From positions 33,768,953 through 33,832,952 of the forward strand of contig NC_084804.1 of assembly GCF_963583255.1 (NCBI RefSeq): a stretch of 64,000 bases of DNA. The letters run 5' to 3'. The notes under the pieces were generated by a model that was not told the DNA's origin, made no database searches, and worked only from the letters and a program-made list of their open reading frames with translations. Source of the stretch: Pyrus communis (Eukaryota > Streptophyta > Magnoliopsida > Rosales > Rosaceae). Positions 21,125 through 32,639 of the stretch are shown here, one piece after another (the first letter of the stretch is position 1; the number at the start of each line of letters is the position of its first letter). The position numbers were made by a program, and so were the translations under genes.

Positions 21125-24100
21125 ATGGGTCGGAAGAAGCCGACTGCTCGTGACGATGAGAACCCGCAACCTGCTGCGGGTGCAAGGTCGAAGAAGAAGG
21201 CTGTGGTAATCGAAGACGATGAGTATTCTATTGGAACTGAGCTGTCCGAGGAGTCTCAGGTGCAGGAAGAGAAAGTTGCTGTCACTGGAAAGAAGGGCAA
21301 AAAGGGTAATTCAAAAGCTTCAAAGAAGGGCAGGGATGAGGACGACCTCGATGATGTGGGAAAGGGGGACGAGGGCGAAGATGAGGTTCCCCAAGTTGCT
21401 GTCACTGGAAAGAAGAAGGGAAAGTCGAAGAAGAGTGGTGGGAATAGTGTGGTCGGCGCTTCGAGTTTTGGGCTGCTTGGAGATGAAGAAGACGGTGTTG
21501 ATGATGAGAAATCTGGGTTAACCGGTAATGATGAGGAGGATGCTCCAGTGGTGAGTTTTTCTGGCAAGAAGAAGGCTTCAAAATCGTCAAAGAAAACTGG
21601 TGATAGTTTGTTTACTGGGTCCCCTTTTGATGCGATTGGTGATGAAGGCGATAGTGATTTTGAGGTTGTTGATGGTTCTGTGGGTAAGAGTGAAGAATAT
21701 GACGATAGTGAGAATGAAGATGAGCCTGTAATTTCTTTTACGGGGAAGAAGAAGCCATCCAAGGGTGGAAAGAAGGGCGGGAGTGTGTTTGCAGCAGCTA
21801 GCTTTGATGTTCTCGATGATGCAGATGAGGATAAGGATGAAAAGAAAGATGAGGACGATGAAGTTCTTCAGATTACATTCTCCGGTAAGAAAAAGAAGTC
21901 ATCAAAGGGCTCAAAGAAGAGCGGTGGTAATTCTTTTAGCTCAGCCCTGCTTGATGAGGGGGATGATGAAGATACTTCAGTATCCGAACCAACTAGAGTT
22001 GGTGATGACACAGTTGATGATGAAGATGAATCTGTGATTGCATTCACAGGTAAAAAGAAGTCTTCCAAAAAGAAAGGTAATGATGTTTTTACTGCATTGA
22101 GTGAAGATACAGATGTAATTGAACCGGAACAACCAAGTATCGAAACTAATAAAAGCGAAGCTGATGATTCTAAAACTAACAAGAGTAAAGAGGTTCCAGA
22201 AACTTCAAAAAGTAAGAAAAAAAAGAAGAAGAGTGGACGGACTGCTCAAGAAGAAGATGACTTGGATAAAATTCTTGCTGAGCTAGGTGAGGGTCCTACA
22301 ACATTGACCCCAGCTGAGGCTACTATGAAAGAGGAGAAAGTTGAGGTTCAACCTGATCTGGTTGCCCCGGTTGATGCTTCTGGTGAAAAGGAAGGTGAAC
22401 ATGAGACTGTGGAGTCTGCTGCCGCAAAGAAGAAGAGAAAGAAGAAGGAGAAGGAAAAGGAGAAAAAGGCAGCAGTGGCAGCGGGGACTGCTACTGCTCC
22501 CGTGGTTACTAAGGATGATAAACAAGAAGAAACCCAAATTGAACCCACAGACCCCAAGAAGAAAGAAGTGAAAGGTAAAGTAGCAGATAAGAAACTTCCA
22601 AAACATGTAAGGGAGATGCAGGAGGCTCTTGCTAGGCGACAGGAACTAGAAGAGAGATTGAAAAGGGAAGCAGAGGAGAAACAGAGGAAAGAAGAAGAGG
22701 AGCGGCGTAAGCAGGAAGAACTTGAGAGGGAAAGGGAGGCGGCCAGGATTCTGAAAAAGGAAAGGGAAAAGGAGAAGCTACAAAGGAAGAGACAGGAAGG
22801 CAAGATTTTAACTGCGAAGCAAAAAGAAGAACAACGCAGGCGGGAGGCAATGAGAAACCAGATACTTGCTAATGCTGGGGGTTTGCCTCTCCCTACCACA
22901 GACAATGAGAAAAAGGCTAAACGGCCTATGTATCAGAAAAAGAAGACAAAAGCAGCACCCATTCATGCAAATGGTGCAGCTTCTGCGAAGCCAGTGGAAA
23001 ACCTAGAAGAGGGAGACCAGCAGGACACTATCCCCGAGCCAGAGTCTGGGGAATTTGACAAGGTTGAAGATGTAGAGTCACTGGATCTGGAGGATAAATC
23101 TGAAGTTGCTGAATCTGTTAAAGAGAATGGAGTGGAAGAAGAAGAAGAAGAAGAAGAAGATGACGATGATGATCCTTGGGATGTTAAGAGCTTTGATGAT
23201 GTTAACCTTTCTGTTAAACGTGGATTTTCTGATGAAGAGATTGACTCTGAGCCTGAACCTGTTGCAAAAAAAGACATAAAGAGTTCAGGTGCCAAGCCAT
23301 CAGTTTCTGCTCAGAAAACCGTTCCTTCTCAACCAATAAAATCTCAGGATGGTGAGGATAAGAAAAAACAACCTGATAATGACGTTGACAAAAGTAAGAA
23401 GAAAAGCGTTTCTGTTAAAAAAGAAGCGCCAACTTCTAATGCTGACCCCAAAGAGAGTGGAGATAACCTTCGTTCACCTATTTGTTGCATTATGGGCCAT
23501 GTTGATACTGGTAAAACTAAGCTGCTGGATTGTATCAGAGGCACAAATGTTCAGGAAGGTGAGGCTGGAGGTATTACTCAGCAGATTGGAGCAACATATT
23601 TTCCTGCTGAGAACATTCGTGAGAGGACTAAAGAACTGAAAGCTGATGCGAAGCTGAAGGTCCCTGGTCTGTTGGTCATTGATACCCCCGGGCATGAGTC
23701 ATTCACTAATTTACGGTCACGGGGCTCAGGTTTATGTGATATTGCTATATTGGTTGTTGACATTATGCATGGCTTAGAGCCTCAGACAATAGAGTCACTC
23801 AACCTTTTGAAAATGAGGAATACGGAATTTATTGTTGCACTAAATAAGGTGGGGTTTATGGTCAATTCTACTGTCCAGATCTCTACTACTGTCGGCTCAT
23901 AAATGTTTAATTTTTGTTTTCTGGAATTCAAATTGTTAGGTGGACAGACTCTACGGGTGGAAAACCTGCCGCAATGCACCAATTGTGAAAGCAATGAAGC
24001 AACAATCTAAGGATGTACAAAATGAGTTCAATATGAGGCTTGTACAGGTCTTGTGTGCTGCAACTTTGTCTTTAGTTCACTTTATATGTTTGACTTTTGG

Positions 24101-27100
24101 TGTTTCTAAAATTTCAATTGTTTGTATGGTTTGCCAGATTATCACTCAATTCAAGGAGCAGGGTTTAAATACTGAATTGTATTATAAGAATAAAGAAATG
24201 GGGGAAACCTACAGTATTATTCCTACAAGTGCCATTAGGTATGGCTTGTGGAATAACCTTATCTTTTAATTTTTAGTCTCTACTGCAGAGGTTTTTTTTA
24301 GTAATTTGCTCTCCACTATGTCCTGAAATATGGGTTTTGAATATCGCAGTGGTGAAGGAATTCCAGATTTGCTATTACTATTGGTTCAGTGGACGCAGAA
24401 AACTATGGTTGAGAAACTCACTTTCAGCAATGAAATCCAGGTTTAATATATTTTCACCTTGTTTCCAGTAATGTAAAGGTGCTTAACTGTTTATATGTGA
24501 GTTGATGGGAGGCTGTTCTTGTGAACCAGTGTACGGTTTTGGAGGTTAAGGTTGTGGAAGGCCTTGGGACAACAATTGATGTTGTATTGGTTAATGGTGT
24601 GCTTCATGAAGGAGATCAAATAGTGGTTTGCGGCATGCAGGCAAGAATCTAAAACCTTTTCTGTGACAATTTTTGTAAAGTCTGACTATTATAAAACTAT
24701 TTTCAATATTTGCTTTAGAATTGCTGGCAAATGATTGTAGGTAACATGTGATGTATTTTACACGTAATTATTATTATTGATATCAATTTTTTGTCTCTTT
24801 TAGGGACCTATTGTTGCTACAATTCGATCTTTATTGACTCCACATCCAATGAAAGAACTTCGTGTGAAGGTAGGTTTTTTTCTTTTCTTTTCAACTTTTT
24901 TCTGCTTTTTGTCATGCATTTACAATGAGCTATTTAGTGATTCTGGTGTGAGAATGAAATCTGTTGCTCCCAGTGAAAGTCCACTGAAGAGCAAGTAGAA
25001 CAGCATAAAAAAGGGAAAATATTGATATTATCATAAAATAGAAGGTTCAAAATTTGATATAGGCGAACAAGTAACACACGAGGTACAGGTAAATCCCGGA
25101 CATCTAAAGAAACAGCAGCCAAACTATTCTGGTGAATCCAAATACATCTCATGTAACATCAGCCAACATATCTGTGAAAAACTCGGTGGAAAGTGAAGCC
25201 CACAAGATGCCAAAGTGATTCCTACCCCACAATGGATCTGCTTCATGGTGCATGCACCTCTAAAAATGTCCTGTTCCTAGGTATTGCCATTGGGTGCATT
25301 TCCAAAAAACAGTAACAATGCTTAGTTTCAGGTTCAGGTTAAATTGTTTGCCTACGATAGTGCTCCTTATGATTTAAGTGCCGCATGGCTGCGTTGCTTT
25401 GGACTTTTCTGTGTGATTACAAGCATTGCATTGTTCCTCAATGCTTGTTTGATTTTTGATTTTTTTTTTTGTTTTCTTTTTCATTTTCATTTTTCTTTTT
25501 GTAATTTAAAAAAAAAGCTTTTAGAGAAGAGTGGCGCTATTCCCACCCCACATTTCCTATTTTCACTCTACATTTGAATATTATTTATCCCAAATGGACC
25601 TGTACATAATAGTACTTTAAAGGGAGAAAATAAAATATGTAAAATTACATAACACAAAAAATGGAAAAATGGAAGGAAACAAAGATATTGAGGCTAATAT
25701 GACTGCTAATGGAACCAGGTAGTTTTGTAGAAGAGTGGAAGAGAGCCGAAACTGATGTTTGAATGCTCCTTTTCTATTATAGACAAGTAATGTAAAGAAA
25801 AATGGAATTAAGTAATAGCTACAGAAGTAAAGTAGGCATGTTTGGCTGAATTAAGTAATAGCTATAGGAGGGAAGTCCAGCCTGTCCAGAATTGGACCTG
25901 CCTGATTCATAAATATCTTTTTTAAACTTGATGGGGGTGAGAAAGGAGGTGAGGGCATTTTGGCAATGCAAATAGTAGACTGATATCTTATAAAACTTGA
26001 TGGGGGTTAAAAAATATGGAGGGTGGGTTCAGTGCCATTTTCGGATAATTATTCTTGATGAACTAGTTTAGGACAAAATGATGTTTGTAGGAATTCTACG
26101 TAGTTTGGATAATGGTTCATTTCGGATTCCAGTTCTGATAACTATTGAATACATTTGGTTTATCAAATATTCGATTTCTTTTCATTGTGCAAATCCAATT
26201 CAGTGGGATCTAAGGTTCACTTTTTTTTTTTTGTCCATAAACAACATTCCATGTTGGCATCAGATGACGATTCTATGGATCTTTATTTCAGGGAGCGTAT
26301 CTGCATCATAGTGAAATCAAGGCTGCACAAGGTATCAAAATTGCAGCACAGGTAAATTTATGTTGAAATCAAGGCCAATCCAGTTCTACCTATCTGAACT
26401 CCTGTTGTGAGATTTGCTTGATTTTTGATGTTTGTTTTATGCAGGGTCTTGAACATGCTATTGCTGGTACTGCCCTACATGTGGTAGGGCCTCATGATGA
26501 CTTGGAGGATATCAAGGAAACAGCTATGGAAGACATGAAGTCAGTTTTGAATAGAATTGACAAGACTGGTGAGGGAGTTTGCGTACAAGCATCTACTCTA
26601 GGTTCCTTGGAAGCATTGCTAGAGTTTTTGAAAACACCAGCCGTAAACATTCCTGTTAGTGGTATTAGCATAGGCCCTGTACACAAAAAGGATGTCATGA
26701 AGGCCAGTGTAATGCTTGAAAAGAAAAAGGAGTTTGCCACCATCTTGGCATTTGATGTCAAAGTTACGCCAGAGGCCCGAGAAATGGCAGACGATTTAGG
26801 TGTGAAGATTTTTATTGCTGATATCATCTATCACTTGTTCGATCAATTTAAGGCATATATTGACAATATTAAGGAGGAAAAGAAGAAGGAATCTGCTGAT
26901 GAAGCTGTCTTTCCTTGCGTGCTCAAGATTATGCCCAACTGTGTTTTCAACAAGAAAGATCCAATTATCTTGGGGGTTGACGTTCTCGATGGCATTTTGA
27001 AGGTATTATTATATGGACTCCATTTGGTTTACCCAGCTCTTTAGTGGGATATGATTGTTTACCATCTTAATTTGTCTCTCTTTTTTATTTTCTCTTAAAA

Positions 27101-28949
27101 GTTCTTTATTAATTCTTTTGTTTGGATACTTAACATTTAAAATATCTGATAAGAGACTTAAAATGGAATGTTGCCGCAAGTAGAAGGATTCTGTAATTTT
27201 CAAGGAGTTAGTAGGGTTGTTGGATGTATAACGTAGGCAGTGGAAACAGTTTATTTGAAAAAACTGTGACAAAGTGTTCCCCAGGAACCTGCTAAGGTTC
27301 CCTAGGAACTGCTAAAGCCTAAAGATGTAACTCTGGTAGTCTGGCAGATTGATTTAAAGGATTTGCAGTGTTAGCTTGCTCAGTTTTTCTAATCTTCCTT
27401 ACCTTCATCATATGAATACTAGTTCTTGAATAGTGTCTAATAAATGTTTGCTAGTTCTGTTTTTGGTTTAATATGAACGAGTCCAACTCCGGCTATGTCT
27501 GATTTTTTTTCCTACACCTTTCAAAGTGTTGTATTGTATCAATTAAATGTTCGTTAATTAAGTTCAGCTCCGATTGAACTACAATCCCATGAAAATTAGG
27601 TATACTGGCTAAAAATTCTTATTATTTTTATTATATGCTCTTTGCAGGTGGGTACTCCAATTTGTATTCCTCAAAGGGATTTTATTTCTATTGGGCGCAT
27701 TGCATCCATTGAAAATAACCACAAACCTGTTGATATGGCGAAGAAGGGGTCGAAATTAGCCATTAAGGTATGAATGTATGATATCGCTTGACATATATAT
27801 GTGCGGACACACCACACGTGTTGCTAGTCGGTGTTGCATTTCTGCAACCTTTGATGTTTGTTTCTGCTGCTTTTTTTTGTCGTGGGTAAATCTGTCCTGT
27901 CAAAATGGCTTATATCCATCATTTATGATTAGTGTGTTGTAGATACTTGGGTTCTTGTTAGATCAATGACTTTTTGTATGAGAAATGTCTAAGCAATGCT
28001 GAACACCGTTTGATATTAGCTATCATTACAAGTGTAAGTGCTATTGACGGATTTTACTATAAATTTTTAAGGAACTGCGCACACATTTTTTATGTAATAT
28101 AAATTCTTTCACAGGGTTCAGGAGTCGTTTAATAGAATCTTTGTAATTTGACTTAATTCCACGGCCTATTGTCTATAGTTGTGAAATAACATTGCCTTTT
28201 ACCCATATGTGTTGGGAGGAAAAGGATGATAGAATTTGTAGGCATCAGTAAAAACTCTCCTATGAGGTTCATGTCCTTTGAGGTTTGATTCCTACGTTGT
28301 TAATTGATATTTGAATCCGACGGTGATCTGGTTCTTACCTACTATTGTTTTCCTCGGTGATTGTGGCTAGCTGATTGTGTGCTAATTTTGTCATCTGGAT
28401 TGGCTTTGTTATTGCGGTTGTGATCTTGCCTTTAGTTTGTTTGATTGCTTTTTGATTTTTTTTTTTTTTTTTTTTTTTTTTCTCTTTTCTAGCTGACCAT
28501 TTCTTAATACTGTTGGTCTTGGCTTTCCCTGTGTTTTGTAGCTGATCATTTGGAGTTTGTTGTGTTTCTTCTGATTTTTCTCTTACTCTCTCTCCAACTT
28601 AATTCTTTGTAATGCTGAAAAGAAACCTCTGCACTTAATTGTCCTTATGCTTATTGCAGCTTTCTTCTTGTGTTTTTGCAGATTATTGGGTCAAATTCCG
28701 AAGAACAGCAAAAGATGTTTGGTAGGCACTTTGAGATTGATGATGAACTTGTCAGCCAAATCTCAAGGAATTCGATTGATGTACTTAAAGTGAATTACCG
28801 AGTAAGTTTCATTTTCTCATACAATTTACCTTTTGGACGATGTAATGTGAACCATCATTATTAACTGTAATTTAAATATGCAGGATGAACTGTCAATGGA
28901 CGAGTGGAAGCTGCTTGTGAAATTGAAGAAACTTTTCGAGATTCCATGA
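21125..28949 (+). CDS. EIF5B: Eukaryotic translation initiation factor 5B (IF2-like GTPase)
   Basis: eIF5B is the GTPase that joins the 60S subunit to the 40S initiation complex in the cytosol. Coding exons: 21125-23848, 23940-24047, 24138-24238, 24350-24440, 24530-24640, 24804-24869, 26292-26351, 26445-27002, 27648-27767, 28682-28801 and 28884-28949; the frame is continuous and predicts 1,374 aa. Residues 1-about 480 are acidic and Lys-rich with six repeats of the type VxFTGKKKxSK. Residues about 490-590 form a charged coiled coil ([10 protein letters not shown]...). The GTPase domain has G1 GHVDTGKT (791-798), G3 DTPGHE (853-858) and G4 NKVD, whose codons are split by intron 1. Later exons give domain II ([17 protein letters not shown]), domain III ([21 protein letters not shown]) and domain IV ending [14 protein letters not shown]. 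The start is ATG 21,125; an in-phase TTG just before is not used. All introns are GT-AG except intron 5, which is GC-AG. Confidence 0.95.
24870..26291 (+). other. Large intron 6 of eIF5B
   Basis: The intron of 1,422 bp lies between exons ending MKELRVK and starting [10 protein letters not shown]. It contains low-complexity T runs and a GGAGGGAAGTCC-type AT-poor patch but no recognisable gene. The open frames at 24,934-26,355 are intron noise. Confidence 0.7.
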
Positions 28950-31715
28950 GAAAAGCTAGTGCTATATATCTGAGCAAATTCTTTTTTTGCACGACACTCG
29001 GAGGCTTTACTGACTTCAGCTGCAATCAGAAGGGATACCAAGGTTCGTTGCGGATCTATTTTTGATCGTAAGCGGCACAAATACCTTTGGGCACTTAAAT
29101 TCAAGGCAATCATATGTGAAGGGGGAGAAGAAGTTCCGGTTAGCATTTCCATGAGGTCATTTTTCCAAGAGTCCGCATTGCATTTTTTGTCCATGTAGCG
29201 TCGATACTTTCTTTTGCCACTTTGAACTTTAGTTTCTCTAGAGTTTATGATACCACCCTATGCCGTGGCAAGTTGATCCAAGTTGATACTGATGGAAGAA
29301 AATATGTTTTGGCCTCACGCGACCGCTGCTTTGGATGAGTAACGGTTGATTTGTCATGCCGAAACAGTTTTGTTCAGTCCTCTTGGATAACCCGACAGGA
29401 ATGATCTGAATTCGACATTAAAGCTGTAAGGTTGTAGGCACGTATGTGTGTTATCGTTGTTTTGCTAACGGTATAATACAAGGAAACGTCAAATAGAAAT
29501 TACTCTCTCGGTGCCCTCATTGATTTCTCGATGGTTCGATCCTGAGGACCTCAACGTTTTTGCCTCTGTACACGAATGACTGTACTTTGGAAGAGAAATG
29601 TCAAGAAAACTCTCTCAAAGGGGACTCTACATGTGCTTTCTGTCACCTCATCATTTTGCACTATGTTCTATAATGTTGTCACGGGAAACACGAGGTGACG
29701 GAAAGTACATGGAGAGTCTTAGGATTTCTTGACTCTGGAATACTACAATTTTGTTCTAGTGTTTTAACCCTCGGTGCTTCCTTGAACGCTTTCCTTCCAT
29801 ACTTGAATACTAGAGAGTGTAGTATGTGTTGGTCAAAAACATAATTAGGGGTGCAATTTGATATGGTGTTTCTCAGTTTGACGTTAACATCTTATGAATT
29901 TATACATTCGAACCTTTTTATTTATTTATTTATTTTTTCTTTTAAATCTGAATATTTTCAAAAAATTGAAATGTCGTGCATTTAGACATTTCAAGAAGTC
30001 TTTGAAGTGTTCAGAATGTATTCTGCTAGTTTGTTTTCTGAAATATTCTAGCTTTATTATAGTTATTTGCCAAAATTATTTATTGGAAAGTTTTGTAGTT
30101 TATTGTTAGTTTTGAATACCTTTTATTCATTATTTTTATGTTAATTATATCATAAAAATAATTGAATTTATACGTAGGTTTATACCAAATATTAAAAAAT
30201 AAAATAAATTGTATGTACGGAAAAGTTAGAGAATACTAAAATCTTGTAAATAGATGAATTTCAAAAATTTCAAGATTATTCTGATTTCGAAAATTTTGAA
30301 ATTGAAAATTCTGATATGATCCGATTTTGAAATTTTGGAATAAAATTAAAAGGCTTTGTTTCCAATTTGATCCATCCCAAAATCATTTCCAAACATAATG
30401 GATAAATCACATGGTGTGGCTGTTGATGTGGCAACATGGAGAGAGATTTCAACTTAAATTTCTTCTTATATTTAACGATTGATTCTATCTAGCTAATTAT
30501 CTAGTGTGATTGGCTACCATCTTAATGAGTTTAATTAAGCTCCTTGCAAATTGATACCATGAATTGTTACTTAGAGGTAGATGCCATCCATGCTCTAGGA
30601 TTCATGTACGATGTAAGGGTGAATTGGATGCTCTAATGTTTTGTTTAGCTAATGTAGAGTTGTAGTTGAACTTAAGTGTAACGGTAAGAATTAGATCAAT
30701 TTCTTTGGAACGATATATATTATGTGTTTATTTTGTATACTATCTTAACATCTGTACACCTGCGATTACAAATTTTTTTTTTTTTTGGTCTCTTTTAGGG
30801 ACCTATCAATCGTTTCTAATATTGTTAAGCCTTGTTCTATATAAAAAAATATTGTTAAGCTTTGTTCTTCAGTTTCTGTTTAAGTTCTTAGAATTATAGT
30901 TCTATGGTGTAATAGACGGCTAGGATTATAACATCTCAAGAGTGCATAGCACTATGGCAGCTGTGCATAGTTGAGTAAACATGTGCAGTCCATGCGAGGA
31001 AGCTTAGAATTCTTGACTCGTATAGAGCGTGTGAAACTCCAATGGGTCATCTTTGTTTTCCTTGCTTCTCGGATCTGTTTTTCACACTTAAGAGTGTTTG
31101 TAATCGATTTCAGTCAATGAAACTGTCGGAGCAATGTATTCCATTCTTCTTCCTCCTTGAGAACTCTGTGATTTCTTACTAAAATTAATCAATCAATTCA
31201 TCATTCAAACAACCAACATAAAGAAGTGATTTATTCATACCATTTTTTCTCTTTATGCACATTTTAATATTTTTATTTTTAAATTGAATAACTTAAAAAG
31301 AAATTAAGGGAAATAAAAAAATAGATGCATGAGGAGTGAAGTGTACGAAATTACTTCTCATACTACAATAAATTTTTTATTATGACTGGAACACGGATGA
31401 TACATCACGTGTTTTTATATAAGTGGTGGGAAATTGTATTTTTTAAGTTATTAAGTTTTTAACACACATATCTCACAATTTGTATAATAACATGTGGTGT
31501 ACCACCTTGTGTTCCGATCACATTGAAAAATCTCTCCTCATACTACAAATATGCGTTTCATTTCTTTAAGAAGTTACATCTCACTCCCGACGAACATCTT
31601 ATCTTTCATTACACAAAATCCAACAGGGAAAAATAAAATAAAATAAGAACCAAAAAAAAAAAAAATAACGAAAAATCTTGTAGGACAATATTAATGGGCG
31701 TCAGATCAAAGGGTC
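28950..31715. other. eIF5B 3' flank and intergenic DNA
   Basis: The first about 600 bp probably hold the eIF5B 3' UTR. From about 29,900 the DNA is AT-rich, with T runs, and I see no coding region or RNA gene. Small frames at 29,894-30,109 and 30,666-30,899 are hydrophobic readings of T-rich DNA. Confidence 0.55.
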
Positions 31716-32402
31716 TCATAGCCCACTTGAGCCAATCAACTTGGTTAACCCAAAGGTAATAGCCATGGCCATCCAACCTCCAACCAAAACCCTCGTCACT
31801 GATCTCATAACTGGTGCCTTCCCCAACTTAGCCCCCAACCACCCAAACATCACCAATGCCAAGCTCACAGCCGCGGCCACAACTCCTAACCTCACCTTAT
31901 ACCGCCTTATAAACGACGCTGCTAGCAATGGGACCATTGCTCCCACTGAAAACGCCAGTGCTGATGCAGCTGCTGCTTGTAAAGGGTTGGGCAGACCCTC
32001 CTCATCATCTCCATCGCCACCATCATCTTCTACCACGTGTACTTCTTGGTTCTTTTTCTTTTTCTGATCGTCCCTTTTCATTTGAGCCACCTCTATGTCC
32101 AGCTGGGAGTACACGGAGACAAACTCTCCAATGGCCATGCTACATGCCCCAGCGACTAGTCCGGCGAACCCGGTTAGTATCATGGCCTTAAAGTCTTGTC
32201 TCACAGCTCCAACTCCCATCATTAACGACGCAGTTGAGATTAATCCATCGTTGGCACCTAGGACGGCGGCGCGGAGCCATTGGGAACGTTTGGAGTAGTC
32301 AAACTCCTTTTGGTCTAGGGTTGTTTGGTGCTCGAGGTCGTTTGTGGTCATTGGGATGGCACACTTGCCTGCACTTAGGGGTGATTGGCTGTTTGGCGCC
32401 AT
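31716..32402 (-). CDS. Vacuolar iron transporter-like (VIT/CCC1 family, nodulin-21 type)
   Basis: This is an intronless ORF of 228 aa from ATG 32,402 (MAPNSQSPLSAG) to the stop at 31,716. In-frame upstream ATG 32,507 would give 263 aa, but its extra residues look like translated leader, and 228 aa fits the family. Five membrane segments are visible, at about residues 50-75 (WLRAAVLGANDGLISTASLM, the family signature), 80-108, 150-172, 178-200 and 204-226. The loop between segments 2 and 3 is short and charged (KKKKN, then DDGGDGDDEE). It lacks the long cytosolic metal-binding helical insert of true VIT1, as in VTL proteins. Family members move iron or manganese into the vacuole; the substrate here is inferred. 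A TATATAA box lies at about 32,630 on the minus strand. Confidence 0.88.
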   Translation of the reverse strand: MAPNSQSPLSAGKCAIPMTTNDLEHQTTLDQKEFDYSKRSQWLRAAVLGANDGLISTASLMMGVGAVRQDFKAMILTGFAGLVAGACSMAIGEFVSVYSQLDIEVAQMKRDDQKKKKNQEVHVVEDDGGDGDDEEGLPNPLQAAAASALAFSVGAMVPLLAASFIRRYKVRLGVVAAAVSLALVMFGWLGAKLGKAPVMRSVTRVLVGGWMAMAITFGLTKLIGSSGL

Positions 32403-32639
32403 GGAAAAATTAACGGGAGAAGCGGATAATGAGGAATTAGGGTTTATGGGTGTGTTGTGGACTGAGGAAGAGAGTAGAGAGATATTGGAGAAGTGTGGAG
32501 GACACATGCACGCTCTCAACAAGGGTATTTATGGAGGGAGAAGTTCAATCATGGAGGCAAAGGTGGGTACACTAATTGAAAAAAGAATTGAAAAAAGCAA
32601 AGTGTGTTTACCTAGTGCTATTGCTTTCGTTATATAAGA

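Noticed and set aside
20628..21185. Minus-strand frames rich in RE or TH
   Set aside because: They are the (CT)n and (TG)n microsatellites of the eIF5B leader.
21256..23295. Long Ser/Phe-rich minus-strand frames opposite eIF5B
   Set aside because: They are shadows of Lys/Glu/Asp-rich codons on the coding strand.
26492..26827. Minus-strand frame opposite the large eIF5B exon 8
   Set aside because: Shadow of a strongly conserved exon.
32403..32522. Start of the iron transporter-like gene at 32,522
   Set aside because: That codon is TTG on the minus strand, not ATG; the first in-frame ATG is 32,507 and the likelier start is 32,402.
31741..32637. Plus-strand frames opposite the iron transporter-like gene
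   Set aside because: The minus frame has the family signature and five membrane segments; the plus frames are shadows.
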